This document shows, piece by piece, positions 46,080-58,155 of a stretch of 64,000 nt of DNA. The stretch comes from Nymphaea colorata (lineage: Eukaryota > Streptophyta > Magnoliopsida > Nymphaeales > Nymphaeaceae): NCBI RefSeq assembly GCF_008831285.2, contig NC_045149.1, forward strand, positions 7,714,417-7,778,416. The letters are read 5' to 3'. Position 1 is the first letter of the stretch. Every line of letters begins with the position of its first letter. The notes under the pieces were generated by a model, which was not told the origin of the DNA, made no database searches, and saw nothing but the letters and a program-made list of their open reading frames with translations. A program made the position numbers and the translations under genes.

Positions 46080-46380
46080 GTTCAGGGCATGTCTGCGTCA
46101 CGAGGAAAGAGGCCGCCGGAATCACGAAACCGGAGCTTCTTTCTCTCTCTACTTCGTCGTCTCGTTGCCTTTGGACAGTGGAAATTAATGAGTAGGACGT
46201 GAATGGTGTCTGCGAGGTGGGCGGCTGCCAATGGCGTCCCTTTCGCAGAGACGACCGAGCATGTGGTGCACCAAAAGAAAGCTATTGAATATTCCACATA
46301 ATCGACAAGAGCGGCCGGCTCGGTTTTCATTCTCAGGGCAGTACAACGGCGACGGCGACGGCGACTGAGATGGTAGGAGA
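46080..46380 (-). other. CG-rich island with an 82-codon minus frame, product unknown
   Basis: The minus strand from 46330 reads MKTEPAALVDYVEYSIAFFW..., 82 codons, ending in an Arg/Lys-rich tail. Upstream on the minus strand is a GTCGCC hexamer-like run (46347-46367). CG-rich base use against an AT-rich background hints at a gene remnant or small gene. No family is recognised, and there is no evidence of translation. Confidence 0.25.
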
Positions 46381-47000
46381 TAAAAAAAAATGATTAGGTT
46401 TCAGATGTATAGCTTACTGTTTCACCCATTAATATGGTTAGAAGATGATCATTTTCTTGAAGTCACGTCATCTTCTTCCCTTGTTTACCTTCTGAGGACA
46501 AGAACATGTGCAATAATAGAAATTTTTGCCATCTCTCTCTAATGTGGCGCTTTAATTTACTGAATTAAGTTGAGTTCGTTTCGTTGAAGTTTCCTTGATT
46601 TGGTTCTGCTGCTGGCTGCATCAACCTCTTCAATTTTGGCCATTCACTTGTTTTGGTTACCATCCACATGTCCAGTGTCTAACTCCAATTCATTGTATTT
46701 ATAGTCACAAATAATGTCTCAGAGGTTTTTCTTAAGTATAATATAATAAACTTAAAAAAACAAAAAAATATAATAAATTTTTAAAAATAAAATAAGTAAG
46801 AAACTAATAGCACAAACATCAATTGCTATAAATAAAAAAAATAAAAAAAACTGTTTGGTATTAAAAAAAACTGAAAAAATAAAAAAAAGTAAACAAAACG
46901 AAAACATGTTTTTAATGTTTTTTTCTAAAAAAAACTTTTTTTTAGTTTTAAACAGTCATTTAATTTATCGTGAACTCCTTTGATGTGACTATGAATTTGT
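46381..47000. other. AT-rich intergenic DNA
   Basis: A-rich stretches near 46740-46910 and no protein-like frame. Confidence 0.55.
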
Positions 47001-47001
47001 A

Positions 47002-47400
47002 CTAGTCATCTTTAATGTGAAAAAAAAGAGAAAAGAAAAGAGAGAGAGAGAGAGAGGATGTTCCCATGAACGATAAAGCAATTGATGGACTCTGACGCCT
47101 TTCTTGATCGGAGTTCAACTCCATCTTGCTCAGAGATTGTAGTTTTTGTCGTAAAGCTTGGAAGCCCATCTCTAGAATGAGCAGGACTACAGGCACTGGT
47201 AGCTCCACAGTTGAAGCATTGAAGGTTGGGTCATGCGTAGATGGAGGAGGTCTTGTTTTCAACAATGGCAGAACAAACGAATTCATGGCGGCTTTTCTGG
47301 ATCTGTGAAGTCTGCAGCCGGTCAAATTTGGAAGCATTAACAACTTTGAGGCACTCCTCCGTAGTTATAGACAAGACGACCTCAATGGCATCATATGGTA
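47002..47400. other. Moderately GC-rich segment, no gene assigned
   Basis: Frames of 113 codons (minus) and about 60 codons (plus) overlap. Neither has a recognisable domain. A short (GA)n tract lies at 47039-47056. Confidence 0.25.
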
Positions 47401-47554
47401 ATCACTCCAAATTTATTTTTCAAAGATTCTAAGTTTAGCCTTTCTCAAACATTTCGTCATAAACTTCAAAGATTTTCGGCTTCAAACACTTAGATTTCTC
47501 TTAGTTATGGTCAATTTCTTCTGAGATCCAATTAAAAAAATCATATACAAGTCT

Positions 47555-47770
47555 AAAACAAATCCCAAGATCTAAATCTAGATCCAAAGTCCAGCCTTAG
47601 ATCCAAAGCCCAGCCCTAAATCCAAATATTAGCCCTAGATCCAAAATAGATCCCTAGATTCAAACCACATACAAAATGGATCGATATCCAAATCTAAATT
47701 CGAAAACTTGTTCCAAAACAAAACTTTAAGTCTAGACCCTGATCCAAATCTCAATTCCGAACTCATTTAA
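47555..47770. repeat. Degenerate short tandem repeat (AGATCCAAA units)
   Basis: The words TAGATCCAAAGCCCAGCC, TAGATCCAAAATAGATCC and similar recur with a spacing of about 15-20 bases and much variation. It looks like an old minisatellite. Confidence 0.65.
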
Positions 47771-48179
47771 TCCCAATTTGTGCCTTCATATCAATTCAAA
47801 CCTGAGGGCACCACGGCTTTTTAAAATCAAACCATATTTAATGGTTTCAAAATTTGTCTCAATATATTTTGAACACACGCACGCATATAAGGATTGATTC
47901 ATCTCACCTTAGATCTTAGCAAGGGTGGCACCGCATTTTTAAAGTTAGAAAAGTTGGAAATAGAAATTTTTTATTTTCAAAAAGGCAGTCAAGTCTATGA
48001 AGATTTTCTTAAAGAGGGTTTGGAACAATAATATTTGTGATTTGTCTAGTTTGTTCTTCCAAATTACTGAGACATCTAACAAATAACCCTGTTACTTGAA
48101 GAAGTAATCGACTACCAAGACATGCTGCTACAGTTAAAATGTATATGGGTAAGTAAAATTTTTTTGTACCAATTGACCA

Positions 48180-48400
48180 TTTGAAAACGTAGTTTGACAA
48201 TTTAATTTTGCTAACCTCAAACCAATTTGGTGTAATCAAATTAAGCTTATAGAAATATGCTGTCATTTTATCCCAAAAAAAAAGGAGATATTGTCATTCC
48301 ATATATTTTGAGTTAAAACAAGTTGTTGATGTCCTCACAAAAAGTCTTCCTCAAGGATTACAAAAAGCGCGTCTTTTTGAAAAAAATGTGATAAATTAAC
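48180..48400 (+). pseudogene. Copia RNase H C-terminal scrap
   Basis: With frameshifts, the plus strand reads IEICCHFIP, then GDIVIPYIL, then QVVDVLTKSLPQGL. These are the order and spacing of the Copia RNase H tail (family pattern HIEIDxHFI...LADxLTKxL). No polypurine tract or LTR was recognised after it. Confidence 0.65.
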
Positions 48401-49360
48401 TGGCCATTTAAAACTTAAAAAATGCATTTAAAAAAAAAACATTAAATGAAAAGAACGAGCATTTTTTCATTTTTTTCAGTTTTTTTAATGTCAAACACTT
48501 TTTTTTATTTCTTATTTTTCATTTGTTGCAAATCTACTTATTATCTTTTGACGTTTGTGTTATTAGTTTTTTACTTTTTTTATTTTTAGTTTTTTAACAT
48601 TTTTAAAAATTTAAAAATTTACCTTATTTTTCCCTTTTATTCGTTTTTTTCAAGCTTGTTGTATTATATCCGATAAACAAAAAAATAATTCAATATAAAT
48701 TTTAAAAAATTTCACTTATCTTATATAAAAAATTTCTAAAATGATATTTTGGTTTCGGTCAAAAATTTGAAAATTTTATATAATATAAAAAGCTATTTTT
48801 TCCCTAGGAGTTTGTGTTTATATTAACTCATTGGTCCTCATGAACTAATAACAACTCCGGTTAAATTGAAGGAAGATGTGTTTCAAATAATAGTGCTAAG
48901 TGCACTAATATTTCTAACTAAACAATAGAATTAAACAAAATAAATCATTTTTTGCTCGTAACAACTCAACGATTCCATGTTTAAGACACTATTCTTATAT
49001 TTCAACAGAACCGTTGTTGTTAGTGAATAAACAACTTTTTGGAGCCGGCAACAAAAATGTTATGTTAGTATTTCATGAATCTGTTATAAAGAGAAATTGA
49101 AATATATTTATAAAACACAGAACAACTTTTTTGTGATAGCATTTAGCAACAAAACTAGTGGGTTAGCATTTCATGGATCCGTTTTAAAAAATAAAATATA
49201 TTAATACAACTGACATACATTTATAAAATACTAATACAATGTTTAAAAAACTACTTGAAAGTCAAGATTTTTAAAGGCAATCTTAACATAGCAATGTCTC
49301 GTCTATGTTAGTAGAACAACTAAATTGAATCGGTCTAACTTGTAGATTTTTCTAGTGTTT
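48401..49360. other. AT-rich intergenic DNA upstream of the coiled-coil gene
   Basis: Nothing protein-like. Poly-T/poly-A stretches dominate 48430-48780. Confidence 0.6.
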
Positions 49361-49372
49361 ATTTATATCTCA
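49361..49372 (+). promoter_or_regulatory. Possible TATA box of the coiled-coil gene
   Basis: ATTTATATCTC lies about 30 bases before the base composition changes sharply from AT-rich to GC-rich, as at plant transcription starts. Weak evidence. Confidence 0.3.
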
Positions 49373-49394
49373 GTACAGATCATCTGATATACGA

Positions 49395-49977
49395 ACCATG
49401 GTGACCAATCTTGGCTGCGACCGTAACCGGTTCGCCAATCGCTGCCGCCACCTACGATCAGCCGGCCAGCCCAGACGGCACACGGATCAAGGCACATCGA
49501 AGGAGGCCTCGCCGCTGTGCTCTTCTGCTGTAGGCCTCGCCCTGCTTTTCATTCCGTAGAGGCTCTGGAGAAAATCCTGCTAGGTGTCATCTTCCTCCTC
49601 CTTCTTCGCCTGCCTACGCGTCCATCATTCGCCAACCTATGACGTTGAAACTCCCATTCTCCGCGACCACCTTCCACCTCCCCCCCTTGATGCATGCCGC
49701 CCTTCCGTTCGGACCCTCCCCACCGACAGGGACGGGCGTCAGGTGTCCCCTTCTCCGAAATTTTCCTGAGTTGTTGCATGGTGGTTCTTCTGTGGTATCT
49801 CTTTCACTTGAATCTGAGTGCAGAACTGATCTGCCAATTTGCAGGTGTCGGAGGATTTATAGATTTTGTCTATCCGGGTGTCGTCTGGTTGATTTCTGAG
49901 TCTTGTCTGAGTTGAAGAGTTTTGGGGTTATGGGACGAAGGGCGGATAGAGCCGGGTAGCGCGCTCACTTGGGCCGG
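49395..49977 (+). other. Probable 5' UTR region with upstream ORFs
   Basis: GC-rich leader of the downstream gene. It contains a nine-codon uORF (ATG at 49930, stop 49957-49959) ending 18 bases before the main ATG. There is also a longer 86-codon frame from 49639. A TTTGCAG acceptor-like site near 49845 allows a leader intron. Which uORFs are in the mature mRNA is not known. Confidence 0.45.
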
Positions 49978-52623
49978 ATGGCTTGGGTTCTGGAGCTCGT
50001 CTGCTACGCGATGGTCTTGGCGGCGAAGCCGTTCTGTCTGATGATGCTTGGCTGCCGGCTTTGTATCGGCATGGCTGCCATTTTCGTCCGAGAATTGCTG
50101 AATCTCGTTAAGGTCGCGTGGAATGGGTGCCGTGGTCTCCTTTGGGGGCTTGTGGATTGCTTCATCTCTGTTATCATGCTTCCTGCTCGGGTGCTTACTG
50201 CGTTACGTAGGGAGAAAAAGGTTTGCGGTTTTCCTCGTCTCTTTGGCAATTTCCTTTCGTTAATTTTACGTCTGATACTCTCTCTCTCTCTCTCTCTCTG
50301 TAGTTTTCGCTTTGACTAATAATAGAAACTCGAATCCATCGATTTAACTCAGGGCTCATATTTCCTGTAGTCATGACAGAGATAAAAATTCAGCTTGCAA
50401 ATGTGGAAAGCTTCTTATCTTAATTTTTCTGATCTCCAAGACGATGGGCACCTGGCGTTTAACATACTGAAAGTGGGATTTAACGTACTAAAAGTTAAAC
50501 TGGTTCGCTGTACATACCAGAGTTCTATGTTTTCTGGCGCCTGCAGGTTATGGTTTTATCAGAAACTATTTTTTATGTGCATGTTTGCACGATTAGTAAA
50601 GTAATTAACAGGAGACAGAAGTTCCTTTGGAGAAAAAAGGACACCTATAAATGGTTTGGTTCGGCCATATACCAAAGAGATTGTTTATTAAGCGACTGAA
50701 GATGAAGTCCAATTGTTGGAGGTGGTGGGTATTTCTTCCACTCGTCGACTGTTGGATTTTAATTCAAAAGTTGCTCTTGTTCTGTTCTGTAGAATTGAAA
50801 GGGCTTCCGTGTTCTCGAACTATTATCCTGTCTAACAGATCAGGTGCTAGTATAGTATTTTCACTATTATTGAAATACATGTTAATGAATAAATACTAAA
50901 AGCACATTTGTATTTGCCTATATTCACCACTGAAGAGAGAAAGCTTGTAACCAGGATAAGCTACTAATATTGAAGACACCAGGTATCCGAGTTGTTAACC
51001 ACTGGAACTTACGTCATATGACAGTATGAAGGGGTGAAATGCACTTAACGACTTGGTATTCCAATACCCTGTAGCGAAAATTGAAAAGAAGACAATGGGT
51101 CCAAACATAAATTGACTCAGGAAGTCTGTAGTGATCGCTTGATATCCGTTACACAAGAAAGTGAGTAAACTTACATTCTTATGACAGGATAAATATCAAA
51201 ACTTTCCCCTCAATAATGGTCCGTCTAAATATCATCATTAGCGTCTACCTTTGTCTTGCACAATTTCTCATCTACCTTTTCTTTCTATTTGTCGCAATGA
51301 GTTTCAGTATCTTGGTCTCCCCACCTGAAATTTTTATGAAGTTTTGCTACATGAAACCTGTTTGTGTTGGAGCCTTGAAACTGATAATGTGTTTTAAAGC
51401 ATGGCCAGGGCCACAGAGCTTAACAAGCTTGTGGAACTCAAACTCAATCCTAGGATCCATCTTATTTATGATGCTGCACTTTGAGCTGGGTTTCCTTGGT
51501 GATTTTTGCTTCAGAGATTTTAGTCTTTCTGAAGCTTGTCATTTTCCCGATTCTTGGTCATATTGAGGTGGTAGTGACTGGGTGTTTGTGATGTTGATTG
51601 GACTTGGATTTTCATAAAGCTCTAGTCCATCTAGCCTAAGCATAAAATGTATCTCACTTATCGTCATCATGCTGGTAATCTCTGTCCGCAGTTGTTTTTT
51701 CCATTACCAGCATTTCGATGTATTGGTGATGTCATATTTCAGTTTTCTTCCTCATAATGCAAGTAATCTCTGATCGCAGTTATGTTTCCTCTATAAGTAT
51801 GCCTATATATTGGCAAGGATGACTCGGATGATTCCATAAGATTTTCTTAGCATTCTATCATTTCTTTCTGCTGTGTCCTGGGGATACTGTCTTGACTCTT
51901 TCCCATAAATCCTTAAGTGTACTCTTTAGGCTGTGAGGTCAACTTGGTGAGACTTTTATTTTTGCTCTATTCATTTGCCCTCTGGTGTGTTGACTGGAAC
52001 TGTGCTTTATGAAAATCAATGTGTTTGTGCAGCTGGAGACGCATGTTCAAGACTTGCAAAGACAGTTAGACTGCCTATTGTGGCAAAAGAAAGAACTTGA
52101 AAAAACGCTGGAAAGCACTATTGATGATAAGGAAGTTCTGGAGGCAATGCTGGGAGAAGTTGAAGAAGATCATGATAAATCTATTGCTAAAATTGGCATG
52201 TTGGAGAAACAGGTAAATGCGATATGAGTGTCAAATCTCAGTTTTTGTGCATGTTTTGAATGATTACTCTGGATATTTCTTGAATATCTATCCCGGCTTC
52301 TGATTCTTACTGCTATTCTATTTTTACAAGTATTGTGCTGTTTGAGCTTGAAGAATTGCAGGCTGTGGAGTCTATTCAGAAAGCAAATGAAACTATGGTT
52401 GATCAATGAATATGTTCTCATTGACAGGTGGACTAAAGCTAAAACAAATATTTTACTTAAACCAAAGTTTTTTAAGTGACCACTTCATTCAACAATCTGT
52501 CCACTTTCTCAATGAGAAGGGCAAATCTGGGGCATGTTCCTCCTATCTGAAAATTTTACCCCTTTCTTGCAATCAAAATTTCCTGTAGTAAAGTCATATA
52601 TATATAGCGTGAAACCTCATTCC

Positions 52624-52697
<74 letters not shown>

Positions 52698-54473
52698 AGG
52701 AAATGAAGGCAGATGACTAAATATTTGAAAACTGTCACTAAGAGCATCACACGGCAGGAGCATTGGCAATGGTTTATGAAATTTTTAGTGACTGTTTGTT
52801 TTTCCTTGACAACACATTTTAAAGATTTATTCATCTTTAAAATGGGACAGGCACATTTATGTGTGTATGGTTGTATATGTGTATATAGGCTCGTGCTTAG
52901 GTCTGCTTCTGCTATTGCTGTCATGGACAAATGAATACAATGGCTGTTCCGTTTCTAAGAAGTTATGAGTGTGTCTATCTTATTAGCAAGGGATATGTTG
53001 TTTGACTGTTCATTTACTTCGTATGGGCTGAAATTCCTGCCTGCATATCTAATTCCTTCTGGCTAATGTCTACTGACAATCTAAGGTGCATATTGTTGAT
53101 CTAACTTATCACTATGTCAGATTTGTTAAATGTCAACTCCAATATTGACAATAATTCGACAAATTTGTCATTGCCATTTTGTCCTTATGTTTTATTACAA
53201 TGATATGTGGAAACAGGCTGCGTGTACGTCCTTGTCCATAGCAGCCATCAGCTATGTGTTTCTAATGGAAAAAATTGCTAGAATTTTATATATTGATTGA
53301 TGTTTTCGAAATAATGTTGAAGCTTCCCTGTGGCATAGGTTTGAAATGTTGTTTCTGATGTTCCTGAGTTGGATTTACGATCTTGACTTGAGGGCCTGAG
53401 GTTAAACAAGCTTATATTGCACGTTTTTTTTTCTCAAATATTGTTATCAGGAAGGAATGCAAGCGCAGTTCACATCTTTAAGCAAGAAAAAGTACCTTTC
53501 CCAATTGATAAAGCTTAATATTTTCTGGACGTATATCTTATTTAATTCAAAATTACCATATGCTAACCTAGTTGAGGCTGTGTAGTTCGATTTTTTTGCT
53601 CATTGATAGCTGGAATTCGGAATCTGGCTTGAAGGTAGTGGCTTCTGGTAGTTCACCTTGTTTACCATTCCCACAAGTTAACAAAGTGCGTTCTCATTTC
53701 CTGTAACTTCTTTCCTATGTTCCCTCGGTTTATCTGAAATGAATAATGTCTTCCATGATCAATTCTTCTGCTTGGTTTCGTCTAAAATTGAAGCTCCTCT
53801 TTCCTTGGTTGGTCTTTGTTCTCATTTGCCTACTTGCACCTGTTAGCTGAGAAATCTTCAAGAAGAAAATCGGCGATTAAGTAACATTCAGACAAAGCTG
53901 TCGGAAATCAAAGCATGGGAAGACTCTGGCGTTGTAGATATTGGTATCCCATGGAATTCTGGATTTTCAGGCGCAGGAGCGATGTTTAAAGGATTGACTG
54001 CACAAGGCCATGAAAATATCAGCAAAGCTCGGCATGCTATGTTCGCAAGAAATGGTTCAAAACCAGAACAGGCATATGCCACCACAACCATCTCAGAGAA
54101 GGTGAGGACTGTTCCATCCTTAGATCGGCGCCGTGATGCTGCACTTTCACAGAGCCTTTTCAGTGCCTTCCTGTCGATTTTAGTGGGGGTCATTGTGTTG
54201 GAGGCTGAAGATCCTTGCAAGCCATTGGTGATTGCTCTCTTCTTTGTCGTGGTCATGTCGATGAGAACTGTGGTTCAGTTCTTCTCTACAATAGACAACA
54301 GGCCTGCATCTGAGGCTGTTGCTCTGCTGAGCTTCAATTGGTTTATTCTTGGTACACTCGCTTATCCCACTTTGCCGAGTTTAGCACGCCTGCTTTCGCC
54401 CTTAGCTGTCTCCCTGCTCAATAAGTTAGCAAGTTGGTCTGGGTTCAGCAGCATTGAACGAGTAAACACCTGA
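49978..54473 (+). CDS. Membrane protein with central coiled coil, family unnamed (at least three exons)
   Basis: Exons 49978-50220, 52033-52212 and 53847-54473 join in phase 0 (GT/AG borders: AAAAAG-GTTTGC, TGTGCAG-CTGGAG, AAACAG-GTAAAT, CTGTTAG-CTGAGA). The product has 349 residues. N-terminal hydrophobic stretches at about 4-37 and 54-74 precede a heptad-like, Lys/Glu/Leu-rich coiled coil at about 80-165. A Ser/Arg-rich linker follows, then three hydrophobic segments at about 243-261, 267-284 and 298-316. The pattern suggests an endomembrane or organelle membrane protein with a cytosolic coiled coil; that is inference. I do not recognise a named family. A 36-nt in-phase exon at 52362-52397 may also be used. 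The frame is intact. Confidence 0.82.
52362..52397 (+). other. Candidate 36-nt microexon of the coiled-coil gene
   Basis: After a TTGCAG acceptor comes AVESIQKANETM, which is compatible with the coiled coil, followed by GTTGAT as a weak donor. Its 36 bases preserve phase 0 between exons 2 and 3. Reading on past the donor meets a stop (GATCAATGA), so inclusion requires use of that donor. Confidence 0.35.
52625..52693. repeat. Compound microsatellite (TC)n(TA)n in the gene's second intron
   Basis: About 17 TC units followed by about 17 TA units, within the intron before the last exon. Confidence 0.95.
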
Positions 54474-54588
54474 TCACCCAGTCCATTTCGTGTACATATA
54501 TATCCGTTTTTGCTGTTGTTGGCCTCCTTTAATTGTAATTTTGTAAGTGGTGTATTTCTTGTGATCAACTTTTGAATGAGTCAAATAG

Positions 54589-54594
54589 AATAAA
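54589..54594 (+). terminator. Polyadenylation signal AATAAA of the coiled-coil gene
   Basis: A perfect AATAAA 116 bases after the stop codon. Confidence 0.6.
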
Positions 54595-54626
54595 TCCCCA
54601 CAAAGTTTGTTTTGACAGACTATAAC

Positions 54627-54666
54627 CTCTCTCTCTCTCTGTCTCTCTCTCTCTGTGTGTGTGTGT
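54627..54666. repeat. Compound microsatellite (TC)n(TG)n
   Basis: TC units with one interruption, then about six TG units. Confidence 0.9.
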
Positions 54667-54669
54667 AGC

Positions 54670-55825
54670 CCTGTTCATTGATTCTGGCTATAGTTAGCTT
54701 TCCAACTGCAATTAGTAATATATGTGTGAGTTATTGGTCTGTATTGCGCAGAGATAAGAGGTCGCCTAGAAACTAAAGTAATTCATTTGGTTGTCTATTA
54801 AATGAGTAGCTGATATTGCCTGGCGACTCATCCATGTGGTACCCTGATACGCCGCGAGTTGAACATGGTTCTTCTTTTTACTCAGCTCTCATACGAAAGA
54901 GAAACGCAATTAAGAAAATGCATCTCATCCACTGCCATTCGGAGTTCAAAAGAACCAGTTATGGGCAGAGCTTCCCTTCCGTTCCTGCGTCAATCAATCA
55001 AGAGAGCCCATCACAATAGGTGCATTTCAATTAAGGCTGTCTCAACCTGGTTAATTGGTTAACTTAAGATCTCTTGGAGGTATAGAGTTGAACAACGGAT
55101 AATTTTGGGCTGGATGAAGTCTGTTTACTTTGGGTGAGTGGGGTTTGACTCACCATCCGAAGGAAGGCCGAAGTCCCCACCCAAACAATCATTCCTCATG
55201 ATGCATGGTTTGTTTCGGTGCCTCAACATAATGTCTCTGCGCTTCAACTTGTGCATCGGTAACCCTTCGTTTGCAGCACATAAAGTTGACATTTGAGAAT
55301 TTGAAAGAAAAACTGCTCGCATGCTTGCCCCTACTTGATTCCATTGTACCAACCCCCTTGGAGATGACGCTCAGCCTCTGGTGACCCTGCTGCACAGACA
55401 CAGAGTTGAACAAGGTCCCCTTTCCGCTGCTAAAGCTCCTTCATGTGTTTACTTCAGCTTGCGTGCTTGAGAAAGAAATCTATAATTCAGTTAACGTAGC
55501 TGTGCTTTTATTTCATCTATACCAATGACAGATTGCCTTCGGATTGTGTTAAAGATCATTTATGATCTGAAAAAAAAAAAAATGACCGCGACTTCCTCGT
55601 GCTTGTTTTCCATGTGTTCATCACAAAAGAAAAATCTGAAAAGGGGTTGGCTGTTCATGGGGATATCTGCCTTCCATCCCAAGACATGCAAGAACCAAAA
55701 AGATCTCCAGTACAGACAGTGTGCCTCGACGTTAGATTTGGATGCACCCAAAAGGTGAGGCACCGTCAGCCGGCAGGAAAACAGAAGTGGTGATTGCTAA
55801 GAAGAGATCTATTCACCTCATTATT
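54670..55825. other. Intergenic DNA, no gene recognised
   Basis: Frames up to 77 codons without recognisable domains. No terminal repeats seen. Confidence 0.5.
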
Positions 55826-55844
55826 TACCCGGAAGAATGTAGCA

Positions 55845-56050
55845 TGACTGGTTGGGGAAGAGCCAGGGGAGCCCCATGGGCCGAGGGCTCATTTCAAAAA
55901 AAAAATAAAATAAATAAAAAATTAAATGTAAATTCTAGAAAATTTCACTTGTCCTATATAAAAAATTTGAAAAATGATATTTCGGCTCTTGTTAAAATTT
56001 AAAAACTTTAATTCGGCCCTCCTAACAAAAAATTTCTGACTCCGCCCCTG
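55845..56050. mobile_element. GGGGCGGAGCC-ended MITE
   Basis: Left TTGGGGAAGAGCCAGGGGAG and right TTTCTGACTCCGCCCCTG are imperfect inverted ends. The AT-rich core has TTGTCCTATATAAAAAATTT, comparable to the core at 29277-29465. No target duplication was resolved. Confidence 0.6.
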
Positions 56051-57365
56051 ACCTGGAGGAAGCGGTGATGATGCGTCTTCAATCTGATCTCCATGGATGC
56101 TATTCTCTGCATCACAAACAGTCGCATGTGCAATAATGAAGTTCAAGAGTTATTGTATGACCATCCATGTCTCTAAACAGCCTTGGAGGGTGGGAGGGGG
56201 AGGTAGTGGTGGAGAGAGAGGGGCGACTTTCACATATAGTGTACCACCTCATTACTTGGGAGTGGAAAAACTGAATTTGAAGGTAAACAATCTAATATCC
56301 AGAATGCATTTTGTGGTATAAAAGGATAAGTAATCTGCCTATCCCTACCTTACCTATCAAAAGAATAAAATAATTGACCTACCTGGATCTCTGAGATCCA
56401 ATTCTGTACATGCACAACAAGACTTTGGTATGGACTTCTTGGGCTTGCTCTTTCTATTGGAACATTATAGAAGATCCATAGAAGGTTGGCTTGTCTGTCT
56501 CCATTATTAAATTGTTGCAGAACTTGCTGCGGAGGTTAGATGAAACAATAATTCATGAATCTCTTGCTTTCTTTTATCTTCTCCTCAAATATTCAGTCTA
56601 GTCGATTTCTGTAAATTAGGCCCGATGTTTCTAGTGAATTGCTGTTGCAAAAGATATTTGTTCAATTTCATCTGCCAGCTACTATAGAGAGTTGAATATC
56701 AGATAGAGAGGAAACTTTTAGTGAATCTGTTTCCATTTTCTTTTGAGGAAGTAATGGTGATCAAGAAATCAAGTAATATCATGGTGGCCTGCAACCATGC
56801 TGACAGCTCAATCCTTGGAGGAAGAATTATCTTAAATTCGATGGCAGGTATAACATTAATTATCATCTAGAATTAGCAATTCGATGAGAGGTTGAAACCA
56901 TTCTCCCTTCCCCCCACCGTGGGCGCTACTCCTTTGGACCGCAAACAGTAGAGGTCGAATGCATCATCTACAATTAGCGATTAATGCATCACCTACAATT
57001 AGCGATTGAATGAGAGGTCGAAACCACCCCATCTTGTGGTCCAGAACTACTTCGGCGTATGGGTGAAAAGCAAGACACTCGTTAACTAAAGTGCAGCGCA
57101 TCCACCAATTGCAGTCTACGGGAGTCGTGCCTACGGGAATCAAACTAACAACCAGTTTTTACTTGCCCACTAATCTGACCAGCTATGATAGGCCTTGATG
57201 CATGCTTCATCTGGAATTGGCTTCTTATAGTTTCTTGCTGTTATACAACAAAAAAATTAGGCTAGAGACAAAAAGAACTCCTTTCACATGCTTGGAAAAG
57301 GTACTTTTGGGCATCATATGGAACATATCCCAAAAGCAAAAAAGAAAAGATTATAAGGCTGGTGA
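56051..57365. other. Intergenic DNA with a short tandem duplication
   Basis: At 56959-57009, ATGCATCATCTACAATTAGC with a five-base tail is repeated once with small changes (25-26-base unit). A related GAGAGGTTGAAACCA / GAGAGGTCGAAACCA pair lies at 56885 and 57011. No gene recognised. Confidence 0.5.
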
Positions 57366-57399
57366 TCTGATTAAATAAAGAAATGTAATAATGTTTGCA

Positions 57400-57560
57400 G
57401 CCTAGACTTGTATAAAGCGCAAAAGTTTCCTAACCCTTGGTTAGGCAGACTACTATCAGATTGCGAATTCGCCGGAGATTCAGGATATTGAACTCTTAAC
57501 CTCCTTCAACTTCTAACCTCTCAACCAATGAACTCTTGCATGCCTTGTTAGTCCAAAAAA
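57400..57560 (-). repeat. tRNA-SINE-like fragment (copy 1)
   Basis: The minus strand reads TTCATTGGTTGAGAGGTTAG, then TGAAGGAGGTTAAGAGTTCAATATCC, split here as two words. These resemble pol III A and B boxes of a tRNA-derived SINE. The TTGAAGGAGxTxxxAGTTCAA block recurs at 58345 and, on the minus strand, at 62350. Confidence 0.38.
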
Positions 57561-57854
57561 AACTTTCTGACTGATCCCTGGTTTTTCAGCAACTATTTCT
57601 TGCTTGTAAGTAAACAGTTAATTGAAACTCATCACATGTTTTTTCTGTTTAGTTCACTGTTTAACTATTGTTTTTGGCACTATGATGTGCAACTGGAGAG
57701 ACAGCCAATCATGTACAACATGTGCAATAACGCCAAAAGCCATGCATGTGTTGTTCTTGCATGAAGGAATCTTGTGATCAGGTCAATTATTTTGGCCGGA
57801 AAGGCATCTATGGCCGTGCAAGTCGCTAGAGGGTTGCAGCATCGCCTTCGATTT

Positions 57855-58080
57855 AAAGGGCGTGTTTGAATGCGTGGGCAAGTTGTCTCAAAATGTACTT
57901 TTGAGACATCCTGTCTCGGGTTTGAAAGACTAGAAACAAACGTGGGGAGAACTGTCCTGAGAAACTCGGTCCCCATTGTCGAGCAATTTAAACTGAAAAC
58001 TATGTGACTTCTAGAGATGCAACTGGTGAGGGAGTGTTTGGGACATTGAATCTCATGCAACTTTGTCATTTAAGAAGATA
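57855..58080. mobile_element. Possible MITE with GGGCGTGTTTGAATGC end
   Basis: GGGCGTGTTTGAATGCGTGG at the left, internal TTGAGACATCCTGTCTCGGG and GGAGTGTTTGGGACATTGAA at the right. Inner GTCTCAAAA/TTTTGAGAC words are inverse. Borders uncertain. Confidence 0.4.
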
Positions 58081-58155
58081 GTTCTTAAATGAATGGCATA
58101 TTCAAGATAAAGAATGACATAAACAAATTTGAGATGTCTGATTCAAAGCTACTCA

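Noticed and set aside
53888-54256. 122-codon minus-strand frame
   Set aside because: It is antisense to the last exon of the coiled-coil gene, whose plus-strand frame is clearly protein-like and has matched splice sites.
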